Below, piece by piece: positions 45,953 to 58,090 of a DNA stretch of 64,000 bases. Where the stretch lies: the NCBI RefSeq assembly GCF_008973715.1, contig NZ_WBOL01000014.1:10269-74268 (forward strand), read 5' to 3'. The stretch comes from Nitrincola schmidtii (lineage in GTDB: Bacteria; Pseudomonadota; Gammaproteobacteria; Pseudomonadales; Balneatricaceae). The position numbers were made by a program, and so were the translations under genes. Positions within the stretch are counted from its first letter, which is position 1. Each line of letters starts with the position of its first letter. The notes under the pieces were generated by a model that did not search any database, was not told the origin of the DNA, and saw nothing but the letters and a program-made list of their open reading frames with translations.

Positions 45953-46795
45953 ATGAGCGAAGAGCGATCGGGAAACACACAAAAAGGCTGGCTGGGTAAA
46001 CTGGCGCAAGCTTTTTCAGATGAGCCCCCAACACGTGAAGACTTAATCAATGGACTTTACGAAGCAGCAGAGGCTGGCGTGCTTGACAATGATGCCTTAA
46101 CGATCATTGAAGGCGCTATGCAGGTTTCTGATATGCGCGTTAGAGACGCCATGATTCCTCGCTCGCAGGTCACGATGGTACAAATCAATCAAAAACCTGC
46201 TGATTTCTTACCGGTTATTATCGAAACGGCCCACTCCAGATTTCCGGTTTGTGGAGAAAATCCTGATGAAGTGGTCGGTATACTGTTGGCCAAAGATCTA
46301 TTGACCTATGTCCTTGACGGTAACCTTGAAAACTTCACTCTCAGTGATTGCTTGCGACCTGCCGTTTTTATACCGGAAGGCAAACGCCTGAATGTGTTGC
46401 TAAGGGAGTTCCGTGGCGCACGAAATCACATGGCTATCGTTGTTGACGAGTATGGCGGCATTTCGGGTCTGATCACCATCGAAGACGTTCTAGAGCAAAT
46501 TGTCGGCGAAATCGAAGATGAGCATGATGAAGATGAAAATGAAGGCAATATTAAAGCGCTGGATGAAAAAGGCTATCTCGTTAAAGCCTTAACACCGATT
46601 GATGACTTTAATGAATTCTTTAATACCGACTTTTCAGATGAAGAGTTTGACACCATCGGTGGCATTATCACGCAAAGCTTTGGTCGTCTTCCGCTCAAAG
46701 GTGAAAGCGTCACTCTGGAAGGCATTCACTTTAGCGTTTTGTCAGCCGACAATCGCCGTATTCGCTTGTTGCAAGTAACGCCAGAGGACAACTAA
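45953..46795 (+). CDS. corC: CorC/YbeX, CBS-domain magnesium/cobalt homeostasis protein
   Basis: The 280-residue soluble protein has an N-terminal helical part, two CBS domains (about 60-190) and a C-terminal CorC/HlyC domain (about 205-280). It is linked to Mg2+/Co2+ efflux and, in E. coli, to ribosome-related physiology with ybeY. It follows ybeY by 8 bases and has an AGAGGA ribosome site. Confidence 0.95.
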   Translation: MSEERSGNTQKGWLGKLAQAFSDEPPTREDLINGLYEAAEAGVLDNDALTIIEGAMQVSDMRVRDAMIPRSQVTMVQINQKPADFLPVIIETAHSRFPVCGENPDEVVGILLAKDLLTYVLDGNLENFTLSDCLRPAVFIPEGKRLNVLLREFRGARNHMAIVVDEYGGISGLITIEDVLEQIVGEIEDEHDEDENEGNIKALDEKGYLVKALTPIDDFNEFFNTDFSDEEFDTIGGIITQSFGRLPLKGESVTLEGIHFSVLSADNRRIRLLQVTPEDN

Positions 46796-46801
46796 TCAAC
46801 A

Positions 46802-48316
46802 ATGCTGAACTCCTTGGCAGCTAAATGCCTGTTCGCCATCATTGCGGGAGCATTGATGGTGTTAGCCTTTGCACCTTTTGATCTTGTTCCATTTATTCTG
46901 TTAGGACCCGCGGTTCTTTTCTGGTTACTGAACCCGCTTCAATCAAGCCGTCAAGCTGCGTTGATCGGCTGGGGGTTCGGATTTGGTTTATTTGGTGCCG
47001 GTGTTTCATGGGTATGGGTCAGCATCCACGTGTATGGTGGCGCTTCCGTCTTGATCGCCACGCTCGCTACGCTGCTGTTTGTTGCCGCTCTTGGCCTATT
47101 ATTTTCGGCTCAAGCGTGGCTTTTTTATCGCTTGTTTATTGGAAAACCCCATGCGTGGCTTGCCTTTATCGCCATATGGATGGGATTTGAGTGGCTGAGA
47201 AGCTGGTTTTTAACTGGGTTTCCTTGGCTACTAACCGGTTATGCCTGGTTAGATACCCCCCTAAGCCCACTCGGCAGCCTGATGGGTGTTTGGGGGTTGT
47301 CCCTGCTTACGCTTTGCTTATCCATCGGGTTGTTTCAGGCAGCCAAGAAACGAGCTCTGCTGCCATTGGCCGTTGCCTGCATCTTGCCTATCATTGCACT
47401 CCTAACACCCAAAAGCTGGACAGAAGCCGTTCCAGACACTGAATTGAGTGTCGCACTGGTTCAACCTAATATTTCCCAGCATGATAAGTGGGATAGACGT
47501 CTGCTATCCCCAATGCTGCAGCACCTCATCAGTCTTAGTCAGCCCTATCAGGATCACGACCTAATTGTATGGCCAGAAACCGCCATTCCTTCGCTTTATT
47601 ATCAAGCAGCGCCCTACACCGAACCTTTTTTTAATCGTCTAGGAAACCAACAAACAACCTTGATCAGTGGGTTTCCTTACATGACCGCGGATGCCAAAAA
47701 TCCGGAACTAAGCCGTTTTCATAATAGCTTAGGCATTTTCAGCTACGGCCAAGGCGTCTATCACAAACAGCGTTTAGTTCCGTTTGGTGAATATGTTCCC
47801 TTAGAGGCACAACTTCGTGGTTTGATCGATTTTTTCGACCTGCCAATGTCGGAGTTCAGTTTGCCAGAGCATACCGAATTAACATTGGACGTCAAAGGTC
47901 GCAAGATCGCTCCGTTAATCTGTTACGAAATCGCCTATCCGGAGCTAACTCGGCGCTCTGCGATATTAGCGGATATTATTTTGACCGTGTCTAATGACGC
48001 ATGGTTTGATGATTCATTGGCAGCAGAGCAACATCTTCAAATTGCACGCATGCGCGCTGTCGAGAATGGACGCTGGCTGTTGCGCGGGACCAATGACGGT
48101 ATTACCGCATTGGTCGCACCTAATGGCGATATTGTCGATCGTTTAAGTCGAGAACAGGCTGGCGTACTCAGTGTTAAGGTGCCTTCAATGCAAGGTCAAA
48201 CACCTTATCAACGCGTTGGCTTATGGCCAGCCATGTTACTCAGCTTGCTACTGCTAGGACTCGGTTTCTGGCCAGGGTCGCGGCAACCGCTCAAAAATAA
48301 CGCCATGGCACGCTGA
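46802..48316 (+). CDS. lnt: Lnt, apolipoprotein N-acyltransferase
   Basis: Lnt adds the third acyl chain to lipoproteins in the inner membrane. The 504-residue protein has about seven membrane helices followed by a nitrilase-like domain with the catalytic residues Glu259 (VWPETAIPS), Lys322 (YHKQRLVPFGEYVP) and Cys374 (LICYEIAYPEL). The last 63 coding bases overlap the convergent ybeL-like gene. Confidence 0.96.
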   Translation: MLNSLAAKCLFAIIAGALMVLAFAPFDLVPFILLGPAVLFWLLNPLQSSRQAALIGWGFGFGLFGAGVSWVWVSIHVYGGASVLIATLATLLFVAALGLLFSAQAWLFYRLFIGKPHAWLAFIAIWMGFEWLRSWFLTGFPWLLTGYAWLDTPLSPLGSLMGVWGLSLLTLCLSIGLFQAAKKRALLPLAVACILPIIALLTPKSWTEAVPDTELSVALVQPNISQHDKWDRRLLSPMLQHLISLSQPYQDHDLIVWPETAIPSLYYQAAPYTEPFFNRLGNQQTTLISGFPYMTADAKNPELSRFHNSLGIFSYGQGVYHKQRLVPFGEYVPLEAQLRGLIDFFDLPMSEFSLPEHTELTLDVKGRKIAPLICYEIAYPELTRRSAILADIILTVSNDAWFDDSLAAEQHLQIARMRAVENGRWLLRGTNDGITALVAPNGDIVDRLSREQAGVLSVKVPSMQGQTPYQRVGLWPAMLLSLLLLGLGFWPGSRQPLKNNAMAR

Positions 48317-48805
48317 ACAAGGTTCAATGGCGTCACTTCGAATCAACAACTGCTGCTCGCCACAATTCACACACACCAGTCGTCCTGGCAAGGTAATTTC
48401 ACCCGCAAGATACTGCTGTTCATCATGGGCAAGCTGCTCCCTGAGCAATTCATGTTGAACACGGGTTTTGTCTGCTAAGTCCCAAATGCGATGCATCACG
48501 GCGTTTTCTAGCGCATTCAGATCGAAATTCAGCCAGGCTGCGATACCCTCGCCGGTCTCATGAGCATAATAGCCGATCTGCTTTAAATCACGCTCGATGT
48601 AGGCACTCAATAAATCCATTTCGTCGCGAGTCATCTCCTCAGCAGCCATCTCTAATTCAATCGCTTCTTGAATGCGAGATTGCAAAGACTCCCAGGTTGT
48701 TTCCCCCGCTTCATCCAAACTTCGACGTAATCTGTCCAGAATACGATCATAGGCTGCCGGTGCTATTTCTGAATGCTGCACTGGTTTTTTATTTGTATCG
48801 TTCAT
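48254..48805 (-). CDS. ybeL: YbeL-like DUF1451 zinc-ribbon protein
   Basis: The 183-residue protein is mostly helical and ends with a zinc ribbon (CVNCGEQ...CSACHG) near residues 140-175. The start at ATG 48805 is chosen because AAGGAG lies 7 bases upstream; a GTG at 48823 would place the ribosome site inside the gene. YbeL is also near leuS in E. coli, which supports the identity. Function is not known. Confidence 0.87.
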   Translation of the reverse strand: MNDTNKKPVQHSEIAPAAYDRILDRLRRSLDEAGETTWESLQSRIQEAIELEMAAEEMTRDEMDLLSAYIERDLKQIGYYAHETGEGIAAWLNFDLNALENAVMHRIWDLADKTRVQHELLREQLAHDEQQYLAGEITLPGRLVCVNCGEQQLLIRSDAIEPCSACHGVIFERLPRPWPETES

Positions 48806-48966
48806 AACCCACTCCTTAATCACCCAAAGGTGATACCACTAAGCCCTGTTTGCGAGCTTATATATATTGTATGCTATGCCGCATTTAGTCATCTTTCCAA
48901 TTAAACAGGGTTTCTGAATCAAAGTGAGACAAAATATCGCTTTTTCAGCCCCTCATTAGGTTTTAG

Positions 48967-51570
<2,604 letters not shown>

Positions 51571-51580
51571 GAGAGATCAG

Positions 51581-52102
51581 ATGACTCGACTGATGCCGTT
51601 TACGATGCACAACCCAAAGGCATGGATAGTATTACTGATGGTAATGCTGCTATTGGTTGCCAGTGGTTGTGGTTTCAAGTTGCGAGGACTGTATGATATC
51701 CCACCTAGCCTATCGCGGGTGGCTATCCTAAGTGATCAAACTAACTCAGAGCTGGTTAGAACACTTGATCAAGCACTTCGAGCCAATGGTGTCACGGTAG
51801 ATAACCAAGCACCCTATCGAATTGAACTGGTTGAAGAAACAATGAGCCGACGTACGCTCTCTTTAGACAGCAGTGCTCGTGCATCTGAGTATGAGTTACG
51901 TGGCGAAGTGACCTTCCAAGTCACAGATGCAGAGGGTGAGTTAGTGCTGACACCAAGATCGCTGATGTCGGAACGATCTTACAACGTCGACAGCTCGAAT
52001 ATTACCGCCAGTGAGTCACAGGAGCCGATTCTGCGCCAGCAGATACGTCAAGACCTAGCACAGCAGATTATGCGTCAGTACATAAGGATTCAACTTCCGT
52101 GA
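51581..52102 (+). CDS. lptE: LptE, LPS-assembly lipoprotein
   Basis: LptE plugs the outer membrane LptD barrel. The start is ATG 51581, with AGGAG 7 bases upstream; an upstream TTG at 51557 would overlap leuS and lacks a ribosome site. The 173-residue precursor has a signal peptide ending in the lipobox LVASGC, with lipidated Cys30. The mature part begins GFKLRGLYDIPPSLSRVAI, typical of LptE. It overlaps holA by 4 bases (GTGA). Confidence 0.94.
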   Translation: MTRLMPFTMHNPKAWIVLLMVMLLLVASGCGFKLRGLYDIPPSLSRVAILSDQTNSELVRTLDQALRANGVTVDNQAPYRIELVEETMSRRTLSLDSSARASEYELRGEVTFQVTDAEGELVLTPRSLMSERSYNVDSSNITASESQEPILRQQIRQDLAQQIMRQYIRIQLP

Positions 52103-53133
52103 AAACCCGTAGCGACCAGCTGAATGCTGTGTTGCAGCGCTATACCGGATCCAACATCTTTATGGTGCTGGGTGAAGAACCCCTGCAATCTCAAGAATCC
52201 TGTGACGCTTTGCGTCGCTGGTTGAGGGCGCAGGGGTTTACTGAGCGTGATTTGCATCATGTCGACAATCACTTCAGCTGGGAAAGTGTGATCTTAAGCA
52301 CCAATGCCCTCTCTCTTTTCGCTGATCAAAAACTCTTAGAAATCCGTGTCGGTAGCCATAAAATCAATAAAGGTGATGGTCAAATCCTGTTTGATTGGCT
52401 AAAAGATCCCTCACCGGATACCGCTTTACTGTTAATCATCGATAAAGTGGATGCTGCTGCACGAAAATCACATTGGTTTAAACAGATTGAATCTCAAGGA
52501 GTCCTGGTTGAGGTTCATGCACCTGACTCAGGACAACTTCCTCAATGGCTATCACAACGCGCAAGCTCGTTAAGTATTCAGTTGGATCATGAAGCACTAC
52601 AAGTACTTTGCGAGCGAATCGAGGGTAACTTGCTTGCCGCACAGCAAGAACTCGCTAAACTGCAACTACTCTATGCAGATCAACAGATTACTGCAGAGCA
52701 GGTGATCGCATCGGTATCTGATAGCTCACGCTATGATGTCTTTGCACTCACCGAGTCAGCTCTGGCTCACCAACCTGAGCGCTGCGAAAAGATTCTGACC
52801 GCATTAATTCATGAGGGTTTAGAGGCGCCCGTGATCTTATGGGCACTCACGCGAGAAATCAGAACACTTTACAACGTACAACTGGCTTTGCAGCAAGGAC
52901 AGTCTTATGACAGCTTGTGCCAGAAAGAGCGCATTTGGGGTAAACGAAAAGCATTGGTACGTAAAGCTAGCCAGTCTTTGCCAGCAGCAACGCTTGAGTC
53001 TATGCTTCAATCAGCAGCAGTTGCCGATCAAGCGATTAAAGGCATGCGTAACGAAAGTCCTTGGTTGATCATTCGCCAGATCACGTTAAAACTCGCAGGC
53101 GTTTCTCTGTTGCCAGATACCCTTAATAGCTAA
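52099..53133 (+). CDS. holA: HolA, DNA polymerase III delta subunit
   Basis: HolA opens the sliding clamp in the clamp loader. The 344-residue protein starts at GTG 52099, overlapping the lptE stop, with AAGGA upstream. The N-terminal ATPase-like fold (IFMVLGEEPLQSQESCDALRR) and the C-terminal collar helices match the family. nadD, which usually follows in enterics, is not next here. Confidence 0.95.
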   Translation: MKTRSDQLNAVLQRYTGSNIFMVLGEEPLQSQESCDALRRWLRAQGFTERDLHHVDNHFSWESVILSTNALSLFADQKLLEIRVGSHKINKGDGQILFDWLKDPSPDTALLLIIDKVDAAARKSHWFKQIESQGVLVEVHAPDSGQLPQWLSQRASSLSIQLDHEALQVLCERIEGNLLAAQQELAKLQLLYADQQITAEQVIASVSDSSRYDVFALTESALAHQPERCEKILTALIHEGLEAPVILWALTREIRTLYNVQLALQQGQSYDSLCQKERIWGKRKALVRKASQSLPAATLESMLQSAAVADQAIKGMRNESPWLIIRQITLKLAGVSLLPDTLNS

Positions 53134-53156
53134 TGAAACAATGACTCAAAAAACTA

Positions 53157-53516
53157 ATGGATAGCATGATGAAAATTTACCCTTGGCTAACATTGGCCGC
53201 CGTGATGTTTCTCATCAGTGGTTGTGATCGCGAGCCATCTCCAAAAAACATGACCCGGGGTGATCAGCTTTATGCTTACTATTGTCAAGAATGCCACACT
53301 TATCAGGGTTTAGGCGCTCAACTGCAAAATCTTCCGCCCGGCGTGAACCAGCTTCAAGTGCATGATGTAGTGCTTATAATTAAGCATGGCGCTCAGCTAG
53401 GTCATCCAATGGGACGCTTTCCTGGACTGTCGGATCAACAAGCTTTTACGGTTGCTGAATATGCCGTTGCCATGCGACGACAAGAACGTGAGCGCCAGCT
53501 ACAAGGTTCTGATTAA
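53157..53516 (+). CDS. Lipoprotein-anchored c-type cytochrome
   Basis: The 119-residue protein has a signal peptide with lipobox ISGC (Cys23) and one haem motif CQECH with Cys43, Cys46 and His47. An axial methionine candidate lies in GHPMGRF near residue 84. It is a small monohaem cytochrome of class I type, anchored to a membrane outside the cytoplasm. Internal ATGs at codons 4 and 5 are possible starts, since no clear ribosome site is seen. Its redox partner is unknown. The stop codon lies inside the first unit of a decaying 14-base repeat. Confidence 0.82.
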   Translation: MDSMMKIYPWLTLAAVMFLISGCDREPSPKNMTRGDQLYAYYCQECHTYQGLGAQLQNLPPGVNQLQVHDVVLIIKHGAQLGHPMGRFPGLSDQQAFTVAEYAVAMRRQERERQLQGSD

Positions 53517-53563
53517 AAACCTCTGATTAAAAAGCTCTAACTTACAAGCTTTGATTAACACTT
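53508..53563. repeat. Four decaying tandem copies of a 14-base unit
   Basis: Units start at 53508, 53522, 53536 and 53550. The first two differ at one base (TCTGATTAAAAACC and TCTGATTAAAAAGC), while the third and fourth have diverged. The first unit includes the last codons and the stop of the cytochrome gene. Confidence 0.7.
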
Positions 53564-53577
53564 AATAACTTGTGCTA

Positions 53578-55005
53578 TTAGGAGTCGTCCTCTTCATCAG
53601 CCGTTTCCAAACCTAGCTCTTTGATTTTTCTTGTCAGTGTATTTCGCCCCCAGCCTAATAACTCAGCGGCATCACGCTTACGGCCAGCGGTATGCTTCAA
53701 AGCAACCTCTATCATGGCATGCTCGAAGGTAGGCAAGGCTTCATTCAGTATCCCTTTCCGACCACGTGATAATTGCTGATCCGCCCAGTTACGCAGCAGT
53801 TGATCCCAATTTCCTTCCACTAAGTGGCTCGTTTCTGGACGATCCAACAACTCGGGCGGAAGATCGGATACTAGCACTTCTCGACCCGACGCCATGACCG
53901 TTAACCAGCGACAGGTATTTTCCAGTTGACGCACATTACCAGGCCATGGCAATTCACAGATAAACTCTTCCGTTTCTGGCTTTAGCGTTTTTGGCTCGAC
54001 ATTTAGCTCTTCAGCTGAGCGCGACAAAAAATACCGTGCAAGACGAGGAATATCTTCGCGCCGCTGAGACAAGCGCGGAATATGAATTCGTATCACGTTT
54101 AAGCGGTGAAATAGATCTTCACGAAAACGGCCTTCACGCACTAGGTTTTCTAGGTTTTGGTGGGTTGCGGCAATAATACGAACATCGACTTTGACGGGAG
54201 TATGACCACCCACACGGTAAAACTCACCATCTGCCAAAACACGCAATAAACGAGTTTGCGTGTCGGCTGGCATATCACCTATTTCATCTAAAAACAGAGT
54301 TCCACCATCCGCCTGCTCAAAGCGGCCTCGACGGGCGGCCGCAGCTCCGGTAAAGGCTCCTTTTTCATGACCAAACAGCTCCGATTCGATCAAGTCTTTT
54401 GGTATAGCGGCCATATTCAACGGGATAAATGGATGCGCCACTCTAGGGCTGTGACGGTGTAAAGCATGGGCAACCAACTCTTTACCTGTCCCTGAATCAC
54501 CATTGATGAGCACAGTGATATTCGATTGCGACAAACGACCAATGGCACGAAACACTTCCTGCATGGCAGGTGCTTCACCGATAATTTCAGCGGTATCTGT
54601 TTCGATCAACTCGGGTGCTTTTTCACGTTGCTCGTGGGCATGAACAACGGCACGAGAAACCAAGGCTACCGCATCATCCACATCAAAAGGTTTGGGTAGA
54701 TACTCAAAAGCACCCCCACGATATGAGGCTACTGCGCTGTCTAAATCAGAATGTGCCGTCATGATAATAATGGGCAGCGTGGGATGATCTTTATGAATGC
54801 GCTCGAGCATTTCTAAACCATCCATACCAGGCATGCGAATATCACTGATGATGGCATCCGGTTGCTCTTGGGTCAGTTTATTCAACAATGGATCGGCAGC
54901 TTCAAACAGCGTAGCTTTGAGACCAGCAGATGTCAGTGCCTTATCGAGTACCCAACGAATCGATCGGTCATCATCAACGACCCAAACGTTACCGGTTGTT
55001 TTCAT
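53578..55005 (-). CDS. ntrC: NtrC (GlnG), nitrogen regulation sigma-54 activator
   Basis: NtrC activates glnA and other nitrogen genes at low nitrogen. The 475-residue protein has a receiver with Asp11, Asp12 and phospho-acceptor Asp55. The AAA+ core has Walker A GDSGTGKE and GAFTGA, and a C-terminal Fis-type helix-turn-helix ([19 protein letters not shown]) ends the protein. The start overlaps ntrB by 17 bases. Confidence 0.97.
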   Translation of the reverse strand: MKTTGNVWVVDDDRSIRWVLDKALTSAGLKATLFEAADPLLNKLTQEQPDAIISDIRMPGMDGLEMLERIHKDHPTLPIIIMTAHSDLDSAVASYRGGAFEYLPKPFDVDDAVALVSRAVVHAHEQREKAPELIETDTAEIIGEAPAMQEVFRAIGRLSQSNITVLINGDSGTGKELVAHALHRHSPRVAHPFIPLNMAAIPKDLIESELFGHEKGAFTGAAAARRGRFEQADGGTLFLDEIGDMPADTQTRLLRVLADGEFYRVGGHTPVKVDVRIIAATHQNLENLVREGRFREDLFHRLNVIRIHIPRLSQRREDIPRLARYFLSRSAEELNVEPKTLKPETEEFICELPWPGNVRQLENTCRWLTVMASGREVLVSDLPPELLDRPETSHLVEGNWDQLLRNWADQQLSRGRKGILNEALPTFEHAMIEVALKHTAGRKRDAAELLGWGRNTLTRKIKELGLETADEEDDS

Positions 55006-56062
55006 GGCTTTGCTCCAGCGGAATTAATAATTGGAAACGCGTGTTGCCAGGTTCTGTTGTGCATTCAATCAAGCCCTGATGACGATTAATAATCGACTGA
55101 GCGATTGATAAACCAAGCCCTGAACCTTCAGCTCGACCGGTCACCATCGGATAAAAAATAGAGGATAAAAGTTCTTCGGGAATACCCGGACCGTTGTCAA
55201 TAATCTCTATCGAACAAACTAAACGGTGCCGTTCTGTTCCTAATGTCATCTGGCGGAGCGCTCGAGTACGAAGAGTAATACTAGGCTGTTCAGTGGCTGA
55301 TTCGTGCATTGCCTGCATCGCATTACGGACAATATTTAAAATGGCCTGAATGAGTTGCTCTTTATCACCCGAAAACTCAGGAATACTAGGATCATAATCC
55401 CGTGTTAGCTGAATTCTTTCTTCTGACTCTGCTCTGACCAAACTACACACCCGTTCCAGAATTGCGTGCACATTGACGCTTTCGAGTTTGGGTAACTTAT
55501 GTGGTCCCAATAAACGATCAACTAGATTACGTAAACGATCTGCTTCATCAATAATCACGCGGGTATAGTCGTGCAGTTCTTCATCAGCCAGTTCACGCTC
55601 TAGCAACTGTGCCGCTCCACGAATTCCTCCCAATGGGTTTTTAATTTCGTGAGCTAGACCTCTGACTAAGGAACGTGCAGTGGCATGGCGTGTCAGCAAC
55701 TCTTCTTCGCGCTCAATTCTCATTAATCGGTCACGAGCCTGTATTTCAAGCATCAAGCCGATGTTTGGGCTGACATTAACACTGTAATCGATTAACGACT
55801 CCTGCCCCATCGCATTCATTAAACGCGCCTCTCTTTTACTATAGGGGTGCATGGTTTTTAATGCATCACGTAGCAAAATCAAATCATCTTCATTGAACAC
55901 CAACCAATCTTGAATTGCTTTGCCTTGTAAACGTCGCAATGAAGCTTGCAGCAACATTTCTGCAGCTGGATTCATATATTGAATAAACAATTGGTCGTTC
56001 AACAGGATCACTGACGTCGTCAAGTTATCTAATAATTGTTGATGAATCGATTTCATGGGCAT
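54989..56062 (-). CDS. ntrB: NtrB (GlnL), nitrogen sensor kinase
   Basis: NtrB phosphorylates or dephosphorylates NtrC under control of PII. The 357-residue soluble protein has a PAS domain (about 10-110), the HisKA box GLAHEIKNPLGGIRGAAQLL with His138, and a HATPase with GPGIP and GSGLGLSI. AGGAG lies before the ATG. A perfect NtrC-type palindrome lies 126 bases upstream. Confidence 0.97.
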   Translation of the reverse strand: MPMKSIHQQLLDNLTTSVILLNDQLFIQYMNPAAEMLLQASLRRLQGKAIQDWLVFNEDDLILLRDALKTMHPYSKREARLMNAMGQESLIDYSVNVSPNIGLMLEIQARDRLMRIEREEELLTRHATARSLVRGLAHEIKNPLGGIRGAAQLLERELADEELHDYTRVIIDEADRLRNLVDRLLGPHKLPKLESVNVHAILERVCSLVRAESEERIQLTRDYDPSIPEFSGDKEQLIQAILNIVRNAMQAMHESATEQPSITLRTRALRQMTLGTERHRLVCSIEIIDNGPGIPEELLSSIFYPMVTGRAEGSGLGLSIAQSIINRHQGLIECTTEPGNTRFQLLIPLEQSHENNR

Positions 56063-56187
56063 TTAAAACTCTCCTCTTGCTATGACTTAGCAAGATCGAT
56101 GCCACTTAACTGAATAAGACTGATCCAAAAAAGGGCAGAAAACAGGGCACTTCAAGCCTTTGATCATAGAACAAGCTAAAACAAAAC

Positions 56188-56202
56188 GCACCATGATGGT
56201 GC
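56188..56202. promoter_or_regulatory. NtrC-binding palindrome upstream of ntrB
   Basis: GCACCATGATGGTGC is a perfect palindrome matching the NtrC consensus core (GCACC-N5-GGTGC). It lies between the glnA terminator and ntrB, where NtrC-phosphate represses the ntrBC promoter in enterics. Confidence 0.8.
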
Positions 56203-56250
56203 AAATGCTTTAAATCTGGGCAGGAGTTTTGTGACTAAAATAGGCACAAA

Positions 56251-56272
56251 AAAGCCCCCTTGCGGAGGCTTT
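56251..56272 (-). terminator. Intrinsic terminator after glnA
   Basis: A nine-base stem (AAAGCCTCC with GGGGGCTTT, one G-T pair) with a four-base loop lies 19-40 bases past the glnA stop. On the minus strand the T run is TTTTTT. It separates glnA from ntrBC. Confidence 0.8.
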
Positions 56273-56290
56273 CTATACACCGTCTGTTAA

Positions 56291-57697
56291 TTAGACAGAG
56301 TAGTACAGATCAAACTCAACTGGGTGAGTCGTCATGTTGACACGTTCAACTTCAGCTCGTTTCAGCTTGATGTAAGCATCCAACATATCTTTAGAGAACA
56401 CGCCACCTTTGGTAAGGAACTCATGATCTGCTTCCAGAGCGTTCAACGCCTCAGTTAAGCTAGAAACAACGGTTGGAATAGTTGCTGCTTCTTCTGGTGG
56501 CAAGTCGTACAGATCTTTATCTGCTGGATCACCAGGGTGAATCTTGTTCTGGATACCATCAATACCCGCCATCAACAGTGCTGCGAAGCACAGGTATGGG
56601 TTCGCTGCTGGATCAGGGAAGCGAGCTTCTACACGACGCGCTTTCGGAGTCGTTGTGTAAGGAATACGCAATGATGCAGAGCGGTTACGTGCTGAGTAAG
56701 CCAACATAACAGGTGCTTCGAAACCAGGAACTAAGCGCTTGTAAGAGTTAGTAGATGGGTTACATAGTGCGTTCAATGCCTTAGCATGCTTGATGATACC
56801 GCCTATGTAGTAAAGTGCCGTGTCACTTAGACCACCGTAGCCTTCACCCGCAAAGATGTTTTTACCATCTTTTGACATAGATAAATGCACGTGCATACCA
56901 GAGCCGTTATCACCTACTAGTGGCTTAGGCATAAAGGTAGCTGTTTTACCGTAAGCATGCGCAACGTTGTGTACACAGTACTTCAGAATTTGCACTTCGT
57001 CAGCTTTCTTAACCAGTGTGTTACCACGAACACCGATCTCACACTGACCAGCAGTCGCTACTTCATGGTGATGTACTTCAATGGTTAAGCCCATCGCTTC
57101 CATCGCATCACACATTGCTGCACGAAGATCATGTAAAGAGTCGATTGGCGGAACTGGGAAGTAACCACCTTTGACGCGTGGACGGTGACCTGTGTTACCA
57201 CCTTCGATCTTGTGGTTAGACGCCCAAGACGCTTCTTCAGAGCTAATGGTATAGCCACAACCACCGATGTCAGCATGCCAGCTCACTTCATCAAATACGA
57301 AGAATTCTGGTTCTGGACCAAGCATCGCCGAGTCAGCAATACCGGTTGAGGCTAGGAACTGTTCGGCACGAAGTGCAACCGAACGTGGGTCGCGATCGTA
57401 ACCTTGACCAGTAGCAGGCTCAACGATATTACAACGAACAATGATGGTCGGCGCTTCAGTGAAAGGATCCAGTACAGAAGCAGAATCATCCGGCATCAGG
57501 ATCATGTCAGACTCGTTAATACCTTTCCAACCGGCAATGGAAGAACCATCAAACATTTTGCCTTCTTCAAAGAACGAGTCACCCATGTCAGAGACAGGGA
57601 TAGTAACGTGCTGCTCTTTACCTTTGAAATCTGTGAAACGCATGTCCACCCATTTCGCATTGTGTTCTTTGATCAGATTCAGAGTATGCTCTGACAT
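56291..57697 (-). CDS. glnA: Glutamine synthetase type I
   Basis: GlnA makes glutamine from glutamate, ammonia and ATP. The 468 residues equal the E. coli length. Signatures include [17 protein letters not shown], the ATP-binding KP-x4-GNGSGMH segment, and the adenylylation site Tyr397 in LYDLPPEE, so it is the GSI-beta type controlled by GlnE. AGGAGCG lies before the ATG. A sigma-54 promoter with NtrC half sites precedes it. Confidence 0.98.
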   Translation of the reverse strand: MSEHTLNLIKEHNAKWVDMRFTDFKGKEQHVTIPVSDMGDSFFEEGKMFDGSSIAGWKGINESDMILMPDDSASVLDPFTEAPTIIVRCNIVEPATGQGYDRDPRSVALRAEQFLASTGIADSAMLGPEPEFFVFDEVSWHADIGGCGYTISSEEASWASNHKIEGGNTGHRPRVKGGYFPVPPIDSLHDLRAAMCDAMEAMGLTIEVHHHEVATAGQCEIGVRGNTLVKKADEVQILKYCVHNVAHAYGKTATFMPKPLVGDNGSGMHVHLSMSKDGKNIFAGEGYGGLSDTALYYIGGIIKHAKALNALCNPSTNSYKRLVPGFEAPVMLAYSARNRSASLRIPYTTTPKARRVEARFPDPAANPYLCFAALLMAGIDGIQNKIHPGDPADKDLYDLPPEEAATIPTVVSSLTEALNALEADHEFLTKGGVFSKDMLDAYIKLKRAEVERVNMTTHPVEFDLYYSV

Positions 57698-57784
57698 AGG
57701 ACGCTCCTATTAAATTTCTAAATGAATGCATTAAGCCGGATCTGCCGGACTGCAAACCGACACGACTGCTTGTATTTAAACAAA

Positions 57785-57799
57785 GCAATACCCGTGCCA
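57785..57799 (-). promoter_or_regulatory. Sigma-54 promoter of glnA
   Basis: The minus strand reads TGGCACGGGTATTGC, a full match to the consensus TGGCAC-N5-TTGC. It is about 75-90 bases before the glnA start and downstream of the NtrC-like sites. Confidence 0.92.
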
Positions 57800-58051
57800 G
57801 AGTCATAAAGCCGCATAAATACAGCAGGCTTCATCACTGTTAACGCAATAACCGTCACCAAACCGCCCTATTATGGTGCACATCTTTACAATTACGCCCT
57901 TATTTGAAGCATTGACATCAATTAGGGGCTTTTAATGTGCAACCATCGTACTATCCTACGCCAAATTGAAGATTCTTGCGCTATAGCAGTGCATTATTTT
58001 TGGTGAGCAATTTATGAACAAACTTTCGTCGATTGTTGAAGCGTTGTCACG

Positions 58052-58057
58052 TATAAT
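58052..58057 (+). promoter_or_regulatory. Probable -10 element of typA
   Basis: TATAAT lies 33 bases before the typA GTG. The -35 17 bases further up (TCGATT) is poor. Confidence 0.55.
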
Positions 58058-58090
58058 GCGCCACTTTACAAAGAAACTTGGAACACTCTT

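Larger units (their letters stand above)
57698..58090. promoter_or_regulatory. Divergent glnA/typA regulatory region
   Basis: These 393 bases contain no convincing gene. They hold the glnA sigma-54 promoter, NtrC-like sites at 57864-57880 (TGCACC half plus a degenerate second half on the minus strand) and 57937-57941 (TGCAC), about 100 and 160 bases upstream of the expected glnA start site, and the typA -10 (TATAAT, 58052-58057). Confidence 0.75.
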
